Part shown: one piece after another, positions 54,609 to 64,000 of the stretch
How the letters are laid out: every line of letters begins with the position of its first letter
Numbering within the stretch: the first letter of the stretch is position 1
From: Hyposmocoma kahamanoa
Lineage: Eukaryota; Arthropoda; Insecta; Lepidoptera; Cosmopterigidae
Assembly (NCBI RefSeq): GCF_003589595.1
Contig: NW_020654422.1
Span: 11,427,125-11,491,124, forward strand
Direction: 5' to 3'
Length of the DNA: 64,000 nt
Notes under the pieces: model-generated
Seen by the model: only the letters and a program-made list of their open reading frames with translations
Databases searched by the model: none
Told to the model about the DNA's origin: nothing
Program-made: the position numbers and the translations under genes

Positions 54609-54806
54609 ATTTGACTTCGACTAAATAAAGATAGCCAGCTAACCAAGTTTTTCGTATTTACAAAATGTAGTTTGCCTAAGTTTAAGCAAGAAATGAAAAT
54701 AAACTTTGAGTTTATATCGTAATTTCTTGCTTAAACTTAGGCAAAGTTGGTTTTCTAAATAAGAAAAACTTGCTTAGCCCGCAATTTTTATTTAGTCGAA
54801 GTCAAA
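54609..54806. mobile_element. 198-bp foldback (hairpin) element
   Basis: The outer arms TTTGACTTCGACTAAATAAA are identical over 20 bp at both ends. The inner arms (54671-54694 and 54722-54745, TTTGCCTAAGTTTAAGCAAG plus AAAT) are identical over 24 bp around a 27-bp loop. Between them the arms are imperfect, with small indels. The arms total about 85 bp. No coding. Probably a hairpin MITE; a palindromic duplication is the alternative. Confidence 0.93.
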
Positions 54807-55258
54807 GTTCTTTTCTTAAATTTAAAAATGCGAAAATGTCACGTGAACATGAAGTCTTGTATTAATTCTATTCTTTATACTCTATCGATATTTCCATCCA
54901 ACCTATCGGTATCTATTAAAAATCCAGTGGCAATAAAATAGACACATTTCAAAAGTATATTTTCGTGCGTTTATCGTTTATTATTTTCCGTATACTTATG
55001 AACTCGGCGTCGTTATTAAATTCCCATAAAACAAGTAATTTCGGGGAAGCATTCTTATTACAATTGACGTATGAAGGAATTCGCGATATCAAACATTTAA
55101 TTAATCTCTGTTCCTATTCGCAGTTGTTTGTGTGGAATTCAAATTAAAACAGTAACAAGAGTGCATTTTGCTGCGAGGCTCTCGCCGCTCTTATATCGCC
55201 CCTCGCTTTATTATCAATTTTGTGCAATCGAAGTTTGCCTCTATCTTATATGTTGCTT
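54807..55258. other. Unique sequence, no gene seen
   Basis: A 60-codon frame (54965-55147) has no recognisable domain. Confidence 0.35.
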
Positions 55259-55755
55259 TATACAGAGTGTTATTTAAATGATTCAGTATAGGAAAATCCA
55301 AAATCATGGAAGATACAAAGAAACTGTCTTAGGAACCAATAAGTCTTTTTTGTGAAAACAATTTTGGCATAGTCATTTTTTGGTCAAGCGTGTGTTGTTC
55401 ATAAAAATGACCACCTTCTGCTGTCCCGATTTTTTCGTCCCATACAATGGAATCACCCTTATAAGAAGCTGTCTATCAGCATTTAAAAAAATTTGTCAAT
55501 TTTACTAATTTTGTATGAAATACATTTTATGATATTTGACCAACTTCTGCTGTCCTGATTTTTTCGTCCCATACAATGAAATGATCCCTTCATGAAACTG
55601 AGTCGATAAACACTAAAGAAATTTTTGATTAATTTTATTCATTTTTATGGACAACCCACTCTTAATCAAAAACTATGCCACATTTTTTTGTCTTTATAGT
55701 TGTTATGGTTTCGGATTTGCCTATAATGTCCCATTTAAAAATAACACTCTGTATA
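55259..55755. mobile_element. TA-flanked MITE, 493 bp (mariner/Tc1-type)
   Basis: The element 55261-55753 begins TACAGAGTGTTATT and ends AATAACACTCTGTA, an inverted repeat of about 14 bp extending imperfectly to about 20. TA flanks both sides (55259-55260, 55754-55755). Inside, a block of about 44 bp beginning TCTGCTGTCCCGATTTTTTC (55417) repeats directly about 129 bp later (TCTGCTGTCCTGATTTTTTC). There is no transposase. Confidence 0.8.
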
Positions 55756-57528
55756 CTACGGTTTTACATAGGAAAATTGTAGTAAGATGTGTGCAGTCTA
55801 AATACAAATATGCACTATTTATAAAAATGATGAATGTATTTTTTAATTTGTAAGCCACAACAGCAGACATCGTAGTTAATCTAAGGAACGTAGCTTACCA
55901 AACAATAGATCTTGCGACAAAAAAAATCTGTTCCATGACATTTATTCGCATAATTCCATGACATTAAACGAAAAATATTTTTATTACAATTGTTGACAGC
56001 TAGCTCCCTGCACGGCGAAGTGCGCGAAATGAAAATAATGGCAATGTTTTAATTTCCCTGCGAGTGACGGGTCACGTGGGTCCCCCCCTCACCCTTTTGC
56101 GCACCGGGGGCCCGCGAACTGTCATCGTCACTGCCGTGGACAATTAGTCTGGTCATGAGTTTAAATAAGTAGTGCAATAGGGTTTGAAAAATGTTTTAGT
56201 GATAGAGGCTCAATTCTTGATTATGTGCATGAATATTTAGTAGTAGTAGGCACATAGTGAGTGTCATCACTACTACGTCGTAATAAGGTATAGTTTTTTA
56301 TCATAATTAAAAACTATATAGTAGGTAATTTAGGGCGTCAAACTCGTACGCGATGCGCCACGGGGTACAGACGTTGGCGGGGACACAGTGGCACAACACG
56401 TGCACGCATGGATAAACGCAATCAAAAAACACGAGATAGTATTAAGATATTATTATATCTTCAATTAAACTTGTCCCTCAACCATGTCACTCAAGAAATA
56501 AACTTCATGGCGTTTTGTTTTCTTAAATAATTGTATAGTTTTTATACATCCATTTTTAAATGCCATCCCATTAATGAATAATGGATCAATGATGATTCAA
56601 ATGAATCAAGTTTGTCGTAGTATTTGTTGCATAAAAGAATTGTATGCATAAAAGTCACCAATATTCAGTCGACAGTCGATATAATATTTATTGACCACAA
56701 TCACTAACTGCTTGCAAACGGGCAACATTTTTGCGGAATGCACTGTCTTTTTACTCCGTCTTCAAAAAAGGCAGACTCTATGTGTTTTAAAATTCTGGAG
56801 CAACCCAATTCCGCCAAGTCGGACGTAATTGTTTGTTTCTGAATACACCATGATAGACATGACAACACTCATACTTGAGTTCGGAATGATGGATGTTCGG
56901 AAGCAGTGTTCACGTTCTTAATATTTAGTGTTCATCTACTTTATTGAACTATTTAAGATTCTTTTTTGATATAGAGGACAGATAAATCCAGTACTGATAG
57001 TGTTATATTATGTTCAGTCCAGTATTGGCGAAAATAATTTCTAGTCACATAATTACATATTATACTGGTAGTAGTCTATTGAATGTAGAAGTGTTATCGA
57101 AAGTAAGGTAAAACACTTAAATACTTGTTTAATGGTTTTATAAAGTGCCTATAGGTAAATCTGGGCACAAGCTTACATTCTGATAAATATACCAGAAGTA
57201 TGATAGAAAAATATGCATAAAATCTGTTAAATTTATACATAACGGACTCCCATAACATTTGTTCTTAAATCCCTTTACATTGGACGGCGAGCTAAAAAGT
57301 GCACACGCGCGGAAAATCAAAAAGCGATTGTCGCATGGATTTAAGAGTGGCAGCCCTGGTTCTAATGCTGGGATTAGCAGTTGCATTCATGGTGACATTA
57401 AATCTATGATAGTGATCCGAGTTTCCATTGAGTCGTATTATAAGTCACACGTCAATTTCGCATTACAAATCCCAAATAAATTGATAAATGAAACAGTTAT
57501 AGTTTTTTTAAGTACCTACTAGGTACTT
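55756..57528. other. Unique sequence with one GC-rich block
   Basis: 55990-56150 is GC-rich (GGGTCACGTGGGTCCCCCCC, CACCGGGGGCCCGCG), and 56335-56410 less so. Candidate regulatory or boundary DNA. Open frames at 57138-57522 on both strands overlap and lack domains. Confidence 0.35.
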
Positions 57529-57529
57529 T

Positions 57530-57795
57530 AGTAGTAATAGACTCCTTGTGAAAGAGTTTGTTGGTAAGTACTGCCACTTTGCCTATTTCTGCCGCCTGTA
57601 GGGTAAGGGTGCTGGTGAAATTACAGGCACATGGGACTTGTCAACTCATGGCTTAGAGTTACGGGCACAGTGGCAATGCTCCTCAGATCTTTGCTATTTA
57701 AAGCTCTGAGGACATTGCGACTGTTATGTACAGGCGTGTAGCTTACCATCAGGCGCACGACTTGTTCGTCCCGTCACTTGATATTATAAAAAAAA
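57530..57795 (+). mobile_element. Family A retroposon with clear poly(A) tail
   Basis: Runs from GTAGTAATAGACTCCTTGTG to CCCGTCACTTGATATTATAA and eight A. The small-hairpin segment is deleted (TTCTGCCGCCTGTAGGGTAAGG). The large hairpin is GGCAATGCTCCTCAGATC with its partner. It best shows the 3' end of the family. Confidence 0.9.
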
Positions 57796-58175
57796 GGTAA
57801 CTTATAAGTAACTTTTTCGTTAAGGAATTGATCGTGATATTTGACGTTAACAAATACCGTAATTACAACTGAACGAGAAAGTAATATTTATATACCATAT
57901 ACTGAGTCTGGCTTCCTGTTGGAGTTACACAAGTTTTAGAGTATACATAATATAAAAAAAGAGGTTGAAAATGGGAATTTTCGCTCTTTTAATAACCTTT
58001 TTGGAGATTAAATCGATATTTTATTTATTGTAAATATTTTCCAAATACAGATAAGTGAAATTACAATAGTTCGTGCAAGCTGGGATTAAGTACGAAACCA
58101 GAATTTTTAAACATTAATTAAATTTGCATTATGAATCGAGGTCTTAAGTTTTCACAATTGTTACACATAGGAAAT
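57796..58175. other. AT-rich sequence, no gene seen
   Basis: Nothing recognised. Confidence 0.35.
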
Positions 58176-58177
58176 GG

Positions 58178-58323
58178 AACTATTTGTCCCGATTTAAATC
58201 GCGTACATTTGTTTTTTTCAAACAAACCAACGTTTCGGGCCCTTTACAAGTCCTATAATCACGGTTGACTTGACGGATTGTTTGAAAAAACAAATATACG
58301 CGATTTAAGTCCGGAAAATAGTT
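58178..58323. mobile_element. Hairpin MITE, 146 bp
   Basis: The left arm from AACTATTTGTCCCGATTTAA to TTTTTTTCAAACAA pairs with the right arm (TTGTTTGAAAAAACAAATAT to CCGGAAAATAGTT) over about 45 bp with a few mismatches. The centre holds CAACGTTTCGGGCCCTTTAC, shared with 33475-33497. I remember this central motif from lepidopteran repeats. Confidence 0.8.
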
Positions 58324-58325
58324 TG

Positions 58326-58640
58326 ATTTCCTTTGCATTATGAAATTAAATGAAAAATAATCAGAAGTTATTTCAGGCTTTAATTATTTTGAAAGACTAA
58401 TCACATCCTGTTTTTCAAAATACCGATAACATATTGAATAAGCAAGAAATTTGTAACATGAATTGAAATCTATGATCGATTTATATTGCAATTAATAAGA
58501 TTATAAGTGGTGAGTTTTTCCATGTATCCATCCATAGCGCTATTCATCATAGATATCCATTACACTATGATGCAAAAGCGATAATTTGTAAAATGACACA
58601 ACACACGACGGGTGATTAACGCATTATTTTACCATTAGAT
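58326..58640. other. AT-rich sequence, no gene seen
   Basis: Nothing recognised. Confidence 0.35.
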
Positions 58641-58642
58641 TA

Positions 58643-58871
58643 TTTTTATGATATCAAGCGACGAGACGAATTAATCGCCCTCCTGGTAGAAAGCGACACG
58701 CCTATCCATGACAGTTGCAGTGTCACTCAGAGCTTTAAACCACAAAGCTCTGGGAGGCACTGCCACTTGACAAGCCCCATGTGCCCGTAATTTCATCCTT
58801 ACACATTACTGCTCGGCAAGGTGGCAGTACTTTCCTGGACAAACTATTTCACACGGAGTTCTACTGCTATT
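58643..58871 (-). mobile_element. Family A retroposon with deletions
   Basis: TTTTTATGATATCAAGCGAC is the tail side. The large hairpin is present (GCAGTGTCACTCAGAGC with GGGAGGCACTGCC). The segment after it and the first arm of the small hairpin are deleted. The head is GTTCTACTGCTATT. Confidence 0.85.
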
Positions 58872-58872
58872 A

Positions 58873-59755
58873 AAACTGACATTTTACATTTTCGGTGGTT
58901 TCACGGCTGTTACAAGACCCAGTAAATTATGTTTATAGTTGTATAATTTGTGATTTGAACATAAAATGCACCAGTTTGCCACGTTTCAGTACACACTAAT
59001 TAAAAGCCAAGATCAAAAGTTTTTGTAATTTTTGTAATGCGCCATGTTCCGCCCAGAACATACAAGTTGGTGGAGACCAAAACTCTAGATGCATAGTCCA
59101 ATTAAAATTAATTAGCTTCCGAATACTCCGCGAAACGAAACAAGAAATCAACAAAGATACCAAATGGATAAGAACATGGCTCCTAAAAGCGGCATTCCAA
59201 TTAGAGTTCTAATTTTGTTCTTCTTGTCTTTGAAATTACATTATTAGTTCTTCCATAATTATTTCGGGTTTCACATATTTACCTACTTATAAATGAAATT
59301 TGTAACTAATTATCTAAAATCTTCTGGTTTTCATGCTCTAAGTATCTAATTTGTATTATTACGATGCGTACGTTGGTTATCGTTAGGCTAATTGGCAGGC
59401 TTACAGTCCAATTTTTTCTCATAGTATTTCATATGTCATTGGTAGTTTCTTCGCAGCGTCCTCTGCAATTTGGGTGGGTTATAGAATAGCAGTTATTTTG
59501 GATGTTAATTTATCATTGTATGAGCAGACGTTAATCATAGCGATTGCCAAAATAACTTGTAAGTCGCAGAGTAATATGATTTATGGCGTAGAAGTATGTT
59601 AATTACAATGTACGTTTCTAGGGTCAGCGTTCAGCAGTGTAATTGGTTATGTACTGTCTTCCCGCCAATTCCAGGTGGCTAACAGCGTAAAGTGAAAGAC
59701 AGCCGAATGATATTAATGTTCTGATTTCAGAGTTAAACCACTATGTTTACTTAGT
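58873..59755. other. Unique sequence with TAATTA motifs
   Basis: 59090-59230 holds AAAATTAATTAGCTTCCG and CATTCCAATTAGAGTTC in base-balanced DNA. No exon is seen. Confidence 0.35.
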
Positions 59756-59757
59756 GC

Positions 59758-59950
59758 CTGCCTCCGTGGCCGAACGGTTAGCATGCTGGACTGCTACGCA
59801 GAGGTCACTGGTGCAATTCCCGGGCGGGGAGAAATAATTGTATAGCCTACATTTATTTCTCTCGTGAGTTTGGGTGTAATTTGTGGTTGTCTATGTGGAC
59901 ACACGTCCACGGCACCCGCAATACAGGGTTTCCCTAGTGCGGGGCTATGT
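59758..59950 (+). mobile_element. Family C SINE, full length
   Basis: The head TGCCTCCGTGGCCGAACGGT is intact through box A; box B reads GGTGCAATTCCCGGG (one change in the core). The body has GAGTTTGGGTGTAATTTGTG and ends GCGGGGCTATG. Confidence 0.9.
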
Positions 59951-60582
59951 AAAAGTAAAGAATTATCCGGAAGGACAGTAATTTTGTTACTAGTTAAATT
60001 TTTTAGTTACAAGAATGTCCCAAATTTTTTAACGTGACATCACCTTGTCTCCATTCTATTTTGTATGTACATATATAATTACCTCTTAAAATAAACAGTA
60101 TACCTAAAATTATCATACTTATCATATACACTGTACTAAGCATATCATATCTCAAACAACTTCTACTCGCAAGCAAGGAATTTAATAATTCGTGTGGCAT
60201 TTCATAAAGGTCGTTCATGTGAAGAGTGCGTATAATAACACTGAGGACAACTCTTCAGGTGTAATAATGACGTATAAAAAATCCCTGCAATTCAATTAGA
60301 GAGAAAGCAGGGAGAGGCAGAGGCACGGAGCAGGGAGGGTGGGGCCTAATAAACATAATATAAATAATCTGTGGCGATAAATCTGCAGCGCTTTATGGCA
60401 GGAGTGGGTTGTCACTCCGTCTAATTAGCGCTAGTGCTGCTGTGCGTTCACATATTGACTGGTAAGCGCTTTGTACACTTTTTTTTAGAAATTTGTCACT
60501 GCTCAAAATTTGTGATGGAATAAATGACGTAATAGAACAACTATAAAATGATAGAGAATAGATTTAGATTAGATAGTCCAGT
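59951..60582. other. Unique sequence with a purine-rich block
   Basis: At 60299-60345 the plus strand is almost all G and A (GAGAGAAAGCAGGGAGAGG, GCAGGGAGGGTGGGG). 60390-60440 has TCTAATTAGCGCTAG. Candidate conserved or structural element; no exon. Confidence 0.35.
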
Positions 60583-60584
60583 GT

Positions 60585-60722
60585 AGTACTGTCATCTTAC
60601 CTATTTCTGCCGCCAAGCAGTAATGCGAGCGTTACTGCGTTCCGGATTTGAAGGGTAAGGGTACTGGTGAAATTACAAGCACATGGGACTTTACAACTTA
60701 TATCTCAGGGTGACGGGCGCAG
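60585..60722 (+). mobile_element. Family A retroposon, 5' part only
   Basis: Runs from GTACTGTCATCTTACCTATT through the small hairpin CAGTAATGCGAGCGTTACTG (a paired change, with G and C altered on opposite arms) to GTGACGGGCGCA. It stops at the start of the family B remnant. Confidence 0.82.
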
Positions 60723-60724
60723 AT

Positions 60725-60892
60725 TTGAATTGAATATTGTGATGTTTTACTAGCATGATATTTGTACATTTTTTGTGAGAATACTCCACTAGCTTGCTGA
60801 TAATATTTATATTACTGATATAAAGATCGGACATAAAGAAAAGTTCCTCCGATCTCATTGGATTCATACCAGTGTCAGATGCCACGCCGAGG
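60725..60892 (-). mobile_element. Family B SINE, highly diverged
   Basis: Retains GAATTGAATATTGTGATG, ACTCCACTAGCTTGCTG, TATAAAGATCGGACAT and CTCCGATCTCATTGGATTCA in family B order. The tRNA half is barely recognisable. Confidence 0.6.
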
Positions 60893-60894
60893 TC

Positions 60895-60940
60895 ACTGCT
60901 CTAGCTCAGTTGGTTGAGAGTGGTGGCCTAGGTGTAGACA
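60895..60940 (+). mobile_element. tRNA-like SINE head fragment (family F)
   Basis: TAGCTCAGTTGGTTGAGAG is a good box A region followed by TGGTGGCCT, as at 28604. Box B and the body are not found. Confidence 0.5.
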
Positions 60941-61292
60941 ATTACTGTCACTAGACTTTATTGTATTGAATTCTAATAATGTTTAAAGTAACCGTCTTGT
61001 AAGACTGGAATATAATTACGAATAACTATAATTTTGTCGTCATAGAGTTCGGTCGTTAATGTTCATAAGTATAACTTGTGCTAATTAATTAGATACAACA
61101 TAGTACGAAATATTATAAAGAGAAAAATATTGTCATCAGAATTGAGATGAGATAAGCAAGGTGAGGTAGCAAACATTAATAGAAAAAGCAGAACGAAATT
61201 AGCATCCCGGGTATACTATGGCCCCATCTGCAAAATTACCACGTTTGAGAAGAGAGATTTAAAGATTATACGAACGAAATTAGTCGACAATT

Positions 61293-61565
61293 CGTAGCAG
61301 TAGAGCTCCTTGTGATAGAGTTCGTTCAGGGTGGATCTGCCACATTACCTAATTCTATCGCCAAGCAGCAATGCGAGCGTTTCTGCGTTCCGGATTTGAA
61401 GAGCAAGGGTGCTGGTGAAGTTACAGGCGCATGAGACTTTTCAACTTGTGTCTCAGAGTGACGACAGTGTGCCCTTTGAGAGGCAATGCAACTGTCATAG
61501 ACAGGCGTGACGCTTACCACCAGGCGCACGACTTGTGGTCCCGTCACTAAGTATCATAAAAAAAA
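61293..61565 (+). mobile_element. Family A retroposon with poly(A) tail
   Basis: Runs from GTAGCAGTAGAGCTCCTTGT to CCCGTCACTAAGTATCATAA and eight A. The large hairpin is damaged (CAGTGTGCCCTTTGAGAGGC) and the small one has mismatches. Confidence 0.88.
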
Positions 61566-62875
61566 TGCCTAACTAGGAGAGGCTTGTAAAATTTCACATA
61601 CACGTAATTTGTTTCATATAGTTTGTATTATTTTTATGACTTTCATGTAATAAAAGCACTTTTGGCATATTATCACATGTGGCTTTATTACATTACGGGT
61701 GAGAATTGTTTAAAAAAAATACCTATCAAAGTGAAGTGAAAATGAAAGTGATACGCAATTCCAGCGTTAAAGCGGCTACCCAACCTGCTGTCTTGTCAAA
61801 GCACTCTTCATCAGGCTTAGTTAATTATCGTTATGAGGACATATCAGGTTTATTATAATTACTCATTTTAATGTTGCTGCGCCTACCGCGCGGTGCACGA
61901 GTCGCCGTGCCTATGTGCCCCGACCGACCCTTTGCTTTGTTATTGGTGGCACTTATAATTTAATTCTCTATAAGTGCACAATTAGATCTGTATGGATGTA
62001 TCAGTGACGTATTTAGTCGAATATAACAGGGAAGTGATGTAAAAAATAAGAAAGGAAAACTTGCAGCGTAGAGTTAGGATTTTAGTATGATGTGAGTATA
62101 AGAGCAGTTACACATGGCCACTTTGAAACTGCATCGCGACTTTAACGGTTTATAGGCGGTTGTATTGATGCAAACGTCGACGTGTGTGACGGTTTTTAGG
62201 TTCTGTGTAGTACGTATTATGATAACTACGTATTACTAAGTCGAACTAACTTTTATCAATAATTGTGAAGCGTTTGCTGGTAATCATAATAGCCGTCTCT
62301 TTTAATAACGTACTCATTACCAGGATCGGTTAACGTAATCGAATTTAAAATCTATACACACTAATTGTCCGCTGATGTAACTCTGTTCTCGTTTCGGCTG
62401 GTATCACCAGCACGCACCATTACCTTCATAATTTAATTAGTTTCGAGTGATCATTTCATTAATAGAGGCGATATTTGGCGAGCTCGCCCGCGGCTTTGTC
62501 AATTTTAATTAAGCCAGATAGGTGGAGCGAAATGTTGGAATTCTTCGTTAATTAGTCCGGGAGATTTCTAATAATTTGATATCGATTAAATTGTTCTGCT
62601 CGATGGGGGTTAATAAGCCAGTGCCGGTATTCGTATTACGTGCCGGAATTCACACGTGGATGGTGGTATTGAGGAACAATTTGGTCGCTTGTGACATTAC
62701 TGCGTTAACTAATAGACGCCAATTAATTAACATACATACTAACTGTTAACTCCTTATATTTAGAAACACCAGCTCTTATATGATTTTTACTTCCATTGAT
62801 TTTAGTATAATCAGTCATTACAAAATGAATGAATACCTACAATAAAAATTTGAACCATACTAGAAACAACGAGTA
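61566..62875. other. Unique sequence with candidate conserved block
   Basis: 62330-62640 is base-balanced with TTTAATTAGTTTCGAG, GGCGAGCTCGCCCGCGGC and GTTAATTAGTCCGGG, and has no long open frame. The part near 61870-61930 is GC-rich (CCTACCGCGCGGTGCACG). No exon is recognised. Confidence 0.35.
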
Positions 62876-62879
62876 CCGA

Positions 62880-63136
62880 AAATATAATAAAATAAATAAC
62901 GCATACACTAATTTAGTGAAATTACAGGCACATGATACTTGTCAACTTATGTCTCAGGGTGACGGGCGCAATGGCAGTGCCCCTCAGATCTTTGCGGTTT
63001 TTAAGCTCCGAATGGCACTGCAACTGTTATGGACAGGCGTGTAGCTTACGATCAGGTGGACGACGTGTTCGTCCCATCACATGATACTATAAAAAAAAAC
63101 ACTCACAGATCCGCACTACGGAAACCCAGTATTACA
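62880..63136 (-). mobile_element. Family C SINE remnant, split by family A
   Basis: The left piece AAATAAATAACGCATACACT and the right piece CACTCACAGATCCGCACTAC with GGAAACCCAGT match the 3' end of family C on the minus strand. A family A copy sits between (62915-63099). Confidence 0.75.
62915..63099 (+). mobile_element. Family A retroposon, 5'-truncated, inside family C
   Basis: Begins in mid-element (AGTGAAATTACAGGCACATG), has the complete large hairpin and ends CATGATACTATAA plus a run of nine A. The 5' truncation with an intact poly(A) end is what LINE-driven target-primed insertion gives. CACT on both sides may be a short target duplication. Confidence 0.9.
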
Positions 63137-63600
63137 ATACGCAATTATGTTTTGTAATCTTTACTCAAATAGCTCAAATGACGTGGCCGGACACTGATTT
63201 CCAACATACAGGCTTGCATCTAGTGTGGATGATCAGAGTTCAACAATCAATTTGTACAATTCAGCGCGGTAATACTGCCAGTGTTATGGGGACGTTTGAA
63301 CCAGCTAAGAGCGGTCCTTTTTGATTGTACTAGTTGGATAAAAATGGCTAAGTCTGGCGAATTGCATTATTAATTTTTATGTGACGAAGCCTGTTGCTTA
63401 TTTATATTTCTGTCTTCCTGACGAAGCCTACGTTGCGGATTGACACAATTGTGTAATTAATTTAGTTTTTAAATTAATTGATCAATAAAATAAATATTGG
63501 AATATTAAATTTTGAACAATTACTTACTTACTTTTATGTAGAATCTATGGTGTTTTTTTGTCTCTGTACACTTTTTTTTGTGAATAATCAAATTCGTATT
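63137..63600. other. AT-rich sequence, no gene seen
   Basis: Nothing recognised. Confidence 0.35.
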
Positions 63601-63604
63601 ATTA

Positions 63605-63698
63605 TGTATTGCGGGTACCACATCGGCGCATACACATAGACAATCACAAATTACACCCAACCTCACGAGCATGGTGACCGTTCGGCCTCTGTGGCATT
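63605..63698 (-). mobile_element. Family C SINE, internally deleted
   Basis: The tail part TATTGCGGGTACCACATCGG and the body ACAATCACAAATTACACCCA join directly to the head CATGGTGACCGTTCGGCCTC. The middle with box B is missing. Confidence 0.75.
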
Positions 63699-63760
63699 AA
63701 AATAAGACTATAATAATAATAATACGGAATGGTAAAGACATCCCATACCCAACTGGGTAT

Positions 63761-63812
63761 ACGCCACCAGTAGCCGCCATGTTGAACTCAACATGGCGGC
63801 TACTGGTGGCGT
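63761..63812. repeat. Perfect 25-bp palindrome
   Basis: The left arm (ACGCCACCAGTAGCCGCCAT plus GTTGA) and the right arm (63788-63812) are exact complements around the two bases AC. Directly before it, ATACCCA-AC-TGGGTAT forms another short palindrome (63746-63761 region) with the same two-base centre. Confidence 0.95.
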
Positions 63813-64000
63813 GATTAGCGTGGCTAAGTTCTGGACCGCGACAATATGGTACTCGTATATGCCGTCGATACCATAAGAAGAAGAGACAAATATTAATTAC
63901 ACTGAAATAATTTAACAGAGGTGTTTCATAATAGTATTCCAGTACATGAAACCTGTAAGTATTAATCTCATATAAAAGCTGTGTAATTAATTATTACAAT

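Noticed and set aside
57138..57522. 82- and 87-codon frames on opposite strands
   Set aside because: Mutually overlapping, without any motif or splice context.

Overview
The window is eukaryotic, AT-rich, non-coding DNA, most likely from an insect and probably a moth or butterfly (Lepidoptera). I infer this from the repeats: tRNA-derived SINEs with (ATT)n-type tails, jockey/CR1-like LINE 3' ends, mariner elements, and hairpin-rich short retroposons of a kind I remember from Lepidoptera. There are no operons, no rRNA, no CRISPR array and no convincing host protein-coding gene. Almost every longer reading frame is a decayed transposon or an accidental frame inside a repeat. A 477-base assembly gap lies at 32005-32481.

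Region by region. 0-5 kb: a mariner-derived short element (84-616), a SINE with another SINE nested in it (1551-2030), a nearly complete 1283-bp mariner with matching terminal inverted repeats and TA duplications but four disabling changes (2509-3791), and the 3' half of a second IS630/Tc1/mariner transposase (3983-4482). 5-14 kb: mostly unique AT-rich sequence, with an isolated GC-rich 83-bp minisatellite (5860-6168) and a GC-rich block at 11.46-11.9 kb followed by homeodomain-type TAATTA motifs. 14-29 kb: many copies of a ~290-bp poly(A)-ended retroposon ('family A'), tRNA-SINE 'family C', a PIF/Harbinger MITE (20165-20502) and a hAT-like MITE (23920-24201). 29-33 kb: a damaged LINE with endonuclease and reverse-transcriptase remains, the gap, and the LINE's C-terminus and 3' tail, followed by a 485-bp element with a perfect 8-bp target duplication (32877-33361). 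34-41 kb: a Harbinger-like copy, GC-rich blocks, a perfect 14-bp hairpin and a short LINE 3' end. 41-64 kb: more A, B and C SINEs, the second 8-bp-TSD element inserted inside a family A copy (46011-46470), a LINE 3' end on the minus strand (51095-51990), a 198-bp foldback (54609-54806), a TA-flanked MITE (55261-55753), a hairpin MITE (58178-58323) and a perfect 25-bp palindrome (63761-63812).

The non-repeat sequence holds scattered, base-balanced blocks rich in CTAATTA/TAATTAG. That pattern would fit a large intron or gene desert beside a developmental regulator, but this is inference. The most useful new material is structural: conserved hairpins in family A, matched MITE pairs with diagnostic target-site duplications, a nested-insertion chronology (C into B, A into C, an 8-bp-TSD MITE into A), and several long perfect palindromes.
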